Positions 5,711-6,829 of a DNA stretch of 6,829 nt are shown one piece after another. This stretch comes from Oligoflexia bacterium. Its GTDB lineage: Bacteria > Bdellovibrionota > UBA1018. The notes under the pieces are model-generated. The model worked only from the letters and a program-made list of their open reading frames with translations. It had not been told where the DNA came from and ran no database searches. Both the position numbers and the translations under genes were made by a program. The DNA lies in assembly GCA_903854365.1 (NCBI GenBank), contig CAINWE010000281.1, positions 1 to 6,829 of the forward strand, written 5' to 3'. Each line of letters starts with the position of its first letter. Positions within the stretch are counted from its first letter, which is position 1.

Positions 5711-5742
5711 CCATTGGCGTATAATTGTCAATGGATAATTGT
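5711..5742. promoter_or_regulatory. Candidate operator upstream of the BrnT/Xre operon
   Basis: ATAATTGT occurs twice 14 bases apart (5721-5728 and 5735-5742), and CCATTG (5711-5716) pairs with CAATGG (5729-5734) as an inverted repeat. On the minus strand the same bases include TTGACA (5731-5726), but no convincing -10 is placed correctly relative to it. Position, 11-42 bases before the toxin ATG, suits autorepression by the Xre antitoxin. The unit could instead be one more of the spacer's 7-base repeats. Confidence 0.4.
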
Positions 5743-5872
5743 TGATCCGAAGTGGCGGACTAGGAAATGCAAGAACTGCTGAATCGAGGGACGAGATGGT
5801 ACCAGTAGAAGGTAAAAAGTGAGAAAGTAGGAGGGCTGAGACGAGAGCTTGCAGGGAGGCTTTTAGGCTGAA

Positions 5873-5939
5873 GACTGCTAGGTCAGAGGACTGAAGCCGG
5901 GAGAAAAGTAAAAGGTGGAAAGGTAGCTGAGGAGGGGTG
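5873..5939. repeat. Dispersed intergenic repeat, copy C
   Basis: The first 46 bases are identical to copy B (5049-5094). The remainder, ending GGTAGCTGAGGAGGGGTG, matches the end of copy A. Copy C therefore links A and B as members of one family. All are in the same orientation. Confidence 0.85.
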
Positions 5940-5980
5940 CGGAGCAACGGCCGGGCAAGCAAACCTGAAAGGGGAAGGCT

Positions 5981-6014
5981 GTAGGCTATTAGACTATTGG
6001 ACTGTAGGGTCAGA
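5981..6014. repeat. Dispersed intergenic repeat, partial copy D
   Basis: AGACTATTGGACTG (5991-6004) matches the start of copy B exactly, followed by TAGGGTCAG, where B has CTAGGTCAG. The similarity then stops. Eight-base spacing of the GACT/GGCT words continues here (TAGGCTAT then TAGACTAT). Confidence 0.65.
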
Positions 6015-6032
6015 AAAGAAGGTTATATCGGG

Positions 6033-6060
6033 GATAGGCGATAGGTAATCGGCGATGGGG
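6033..6060. repeat. Degenerate heptamer tandem repeat (GATAGGC type)
   Basis: Four adjacent 7-base units fill this stretch: GATAGGC, then GATAGGT, then two diverged units (AATCGGC and a G-rich one). The register is kept without gaps. Confidence 0.65.
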
Positions 6061-6074
6061 GAAAGCCTCTTTGA

Positions 6075-6109
6075 GAAGATGGAAGATGGCAGTTGGGAGA
6101 TAGAAGAAA
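6075..6109. repeat. Degenerate heptamer tandem repeat (GAAGATG type)
   Basis: Two perfect GAAGATG units (6075-6088) are followed by three diverged 7-base units that keep the register (GCAGTTG is the first). It is the second heptamer array in this spacer, with a unit unrelated to the GATAGGC array. Confidence 0.6.
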
Positions 6110-6111
6110 AG

Positions 6112-6126
6112 CTGATGGGGAAATCA
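6112..6126 (-). terminator. Weak candidate terminator after the AbiEii-family gene
   Basis: CTGAT (6112-6116) and ATCAG (6122-6126) form a 5-bp stem with a 5-base loop (6117-6121), 47 bases after the AbiEii-family stop. On the minus strand it is followed by CTTTTCTTC. The stem is short and AT-containing, so function is doubtful. Confidence 0.2.
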
Positions 6127-6173
6127 GTAAAAAGTTAAATGTTCGAAGGTGGGAAGGTATGGCGCCGTGAGGA

Positions 6174-6829
6174 CTATGCTTCCTTGAGTGCCGAAAGCGT
6201 GGTTTCTTTGTTCAGCATGGTTCGGTCGATGGCATTCTCCAAGAATGGACTGACATCCTGAAGGACCGCCTTCCAGTCGCATTGTTCTGCGGCGATAAGG
6301 GCTCCTTTTCTCCATTCCACGCCTGTCTGGCAATGCACGGATGGCCTTTGCGCAAGAGCAGCTGTAAGTAGTTCAGTATTGGGCTCCACGGCTTTTCCGC
6401 AATACCAGAGGAGATCATACCAGTCGCGGCCCTTTGTATAGGGACGGGCCAGGATGGCGTGGAGCTTGCCAGCCATCAGTGAGGGCATATCGTGTGCCGT
6501 GATCGCCATGAGTGACGGAGTGGAGTGGACTTTGGTCTCAGTCATGGCTCCGGCAGGAGGATTGAGGTCGATTTCTAGTTTGATACTCAGCTTCTGGGAA
6601 GCCATGGGGCTGGCCCCCATTTCATGCAGGAGTCCCGGAAACTTGATCCAGATGGAGGTGACTGCTCCCGGGGAATCCGAGGTGGTAATCTCCACAGCAG
6701 AGCGGCTGAAGGCCGAGAGGCCAAGGCATGTCTGGAGTTGGGACTTCGTGGAGGACCAGACCGAGAATGGGAGTCGCTTCAGGATCCTAACCTTGATCGA
6801 TGAGTATACGAGGGAGTGCCTAGCAACCC
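6174..6829 (-). CDS. AbiEii/AbiGii-family nucleotidyltransferase toxin, C-terminal part (5' end outside window)
   Basis: The minus-strand frame is open from the window edge to a TAG at 6176-6174, giving the last 217 residues. AbiEii-type proteins are nucleotidyltransferase toxins of abortive-infection (type IV-like) toxin-antitoxin systems, normally encoded after their AbiEi antitoxin. The C-terminal hallmarks are clear: IKLEIDLNPP (6584-6555), DMPSLMAGKLHAIL (about 6491-6450) and YTKGRDWYDLLWY (6440-6402), the last containing the conserved KGRDxYDL element. The N-terminal nucleotidyltransferase motif lies beyond the window, so catalytic competence cannot be judged. A GTG at 6695 could serve as a start only for a truncated product; the open frame upstream and its protein-like sequence argue that the gene continues. 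The region is GC-rich (60% in 6601-6660), unlike the glycan genes. Any AbiEi partner would lie to the right, outside the window. Confidence 0.85.
   Translation of the reverse strand, partial: VARHSLVYSSIKVRILKRLPFSVWSSTKSQLQTCLGLSAFSRSAVEITTSDSPGAVTSIWIKFPGLLHEMGASPMASQKLSIKLEIDLNPPAGAMTETKVHSTPSLMAITAHDMPSLMAGKLHAILARPYTKGRDWYDLLWYCGKAVEPNTELLTAALAQRPSVHCQTGVEWRKGALIAAEQCDWKAVLQDVSPFLENAIDRTMLNKETTLSALKEA

Larger units (their letters stand above)
5701..6173. other. Gene-free spacer (473 bp) upstream of the BrnT/Xre operon
   Basis: No open frame here has protein-like character; the minus-strand frame across 5684-5962 only reads through repeats. The stretch contains the operator-like ATAATTGT pair, a purine-rich 7-base pattern near 5809-5850, repeat copies C and D, and two runs of heptamers at 6033-6060 and 6075-6109. 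The plus strand is strongly purine-biased throughout. Confidence 0.65.

Noticed and set aside
5684..5962. Minus-strand open frame of 92 codons across the upstream spacer
   Set aside because: It reads through the repeat copies and the operator-like element, its protein is a low-complexity Leu/Ser/Pro string, and it overlaps the brnT start. The purine-rich plus strand makes long open frames on the other strand by composition alone.
4901..6014. CRISPR array
   Set aside because: The repeats are of unequal length, diverged, adjacent to each other or hundreds of bases apart, with no regular spacers and no cas gene.
4875..6173. Insertion sequence or transposon remnant
   Set aside because: No transposase fragment or terminal inverted repeats are visible; the repeated blocks are all direct.
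6693..6695. GTG at 6695 as the start of the AbiEii-family gene
   Set aside because: The frame stays open to the window edge with plausible protein sequence, and a 173-residue product would lack the nucleotidyltransferase domain, so the gene most likely continues to the right.

Overview
The window looks like an accessory region of a Gram-negative-type bacterial genome: the edge of a surface-polysaccharide gene cluster (left two thirds) next to a repeat-rich stretch carrying toxin-antitoxin type genes (right third). No rRNA, tRNA or housekeeping gene is present, so the organism cannot be fixed. The mixture of an RgpF-type glycan protein, a BrnT/Xre pair, an AbiEii-type gene and word-like intergenic repeats would fit Verrucomicrobiota or a relative, but that is an impression and not a determination.

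Layout. Positions 1-108 hold the possible C-terminal end of a plus-strand gene entering from the left. Every other gene is on the minus strand. Reading in the direction of transcription (right to left): the C-terminal part of an AbiEii/AbiGii-family nucleotidyltransferase toxin (6829-6174, cut by the window edge); a 473-bp spacer made of degenerate 7- and 8-base tandem units; a two-gene toxin-antitoxin operon, BrnT (5700-5425) and an Xre-type antitoxin (5468-5133); a second repeat-rich spacer of 258 bp; a Wzt-like polysaccharide-export ATPase (4874-4143); a 121-bp AT-rich gap with a possible promoter; then a tight four-gene run: zinc-ribbon SAM methyltransferase (4021-3320), sulfotransferase-like protein (3323-2202), SAM methyltransferase (2182-1283) and RgpF-family glycan protein (1235-147). 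Spacings in this run are a 4-base overlap, 19 bases and 47 bases, which indicates one operon.

How they may work together. The ABC ATPase would energise export of a polysaccharide through a permease that is not in the window. The RgpF-type protein, the two methyltransferases and the sulfotransferase-like protein would build or decorate that glycan, pointing to a methylated and perhaps sulfated, rhamnose-type surface polymer (inference). The sulfotransferase-like and RgpF-type proteins share a small N-terminal module, which hints at a common docking or recognition element. The right third looks like a recombination-prone stretch: a 46-base stretch repeated exactly, in direct orientation, brackets the BrnT/Xre operon.

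The most interesting points are the BrnT toxin paired with an apparently chimeric antitoxin (a BrnA/CopG-like acidic N-terminal segment joined to an Xre helix-turn-helix), the direct repeats around it, and the 7/8-base cadence of the spacers.
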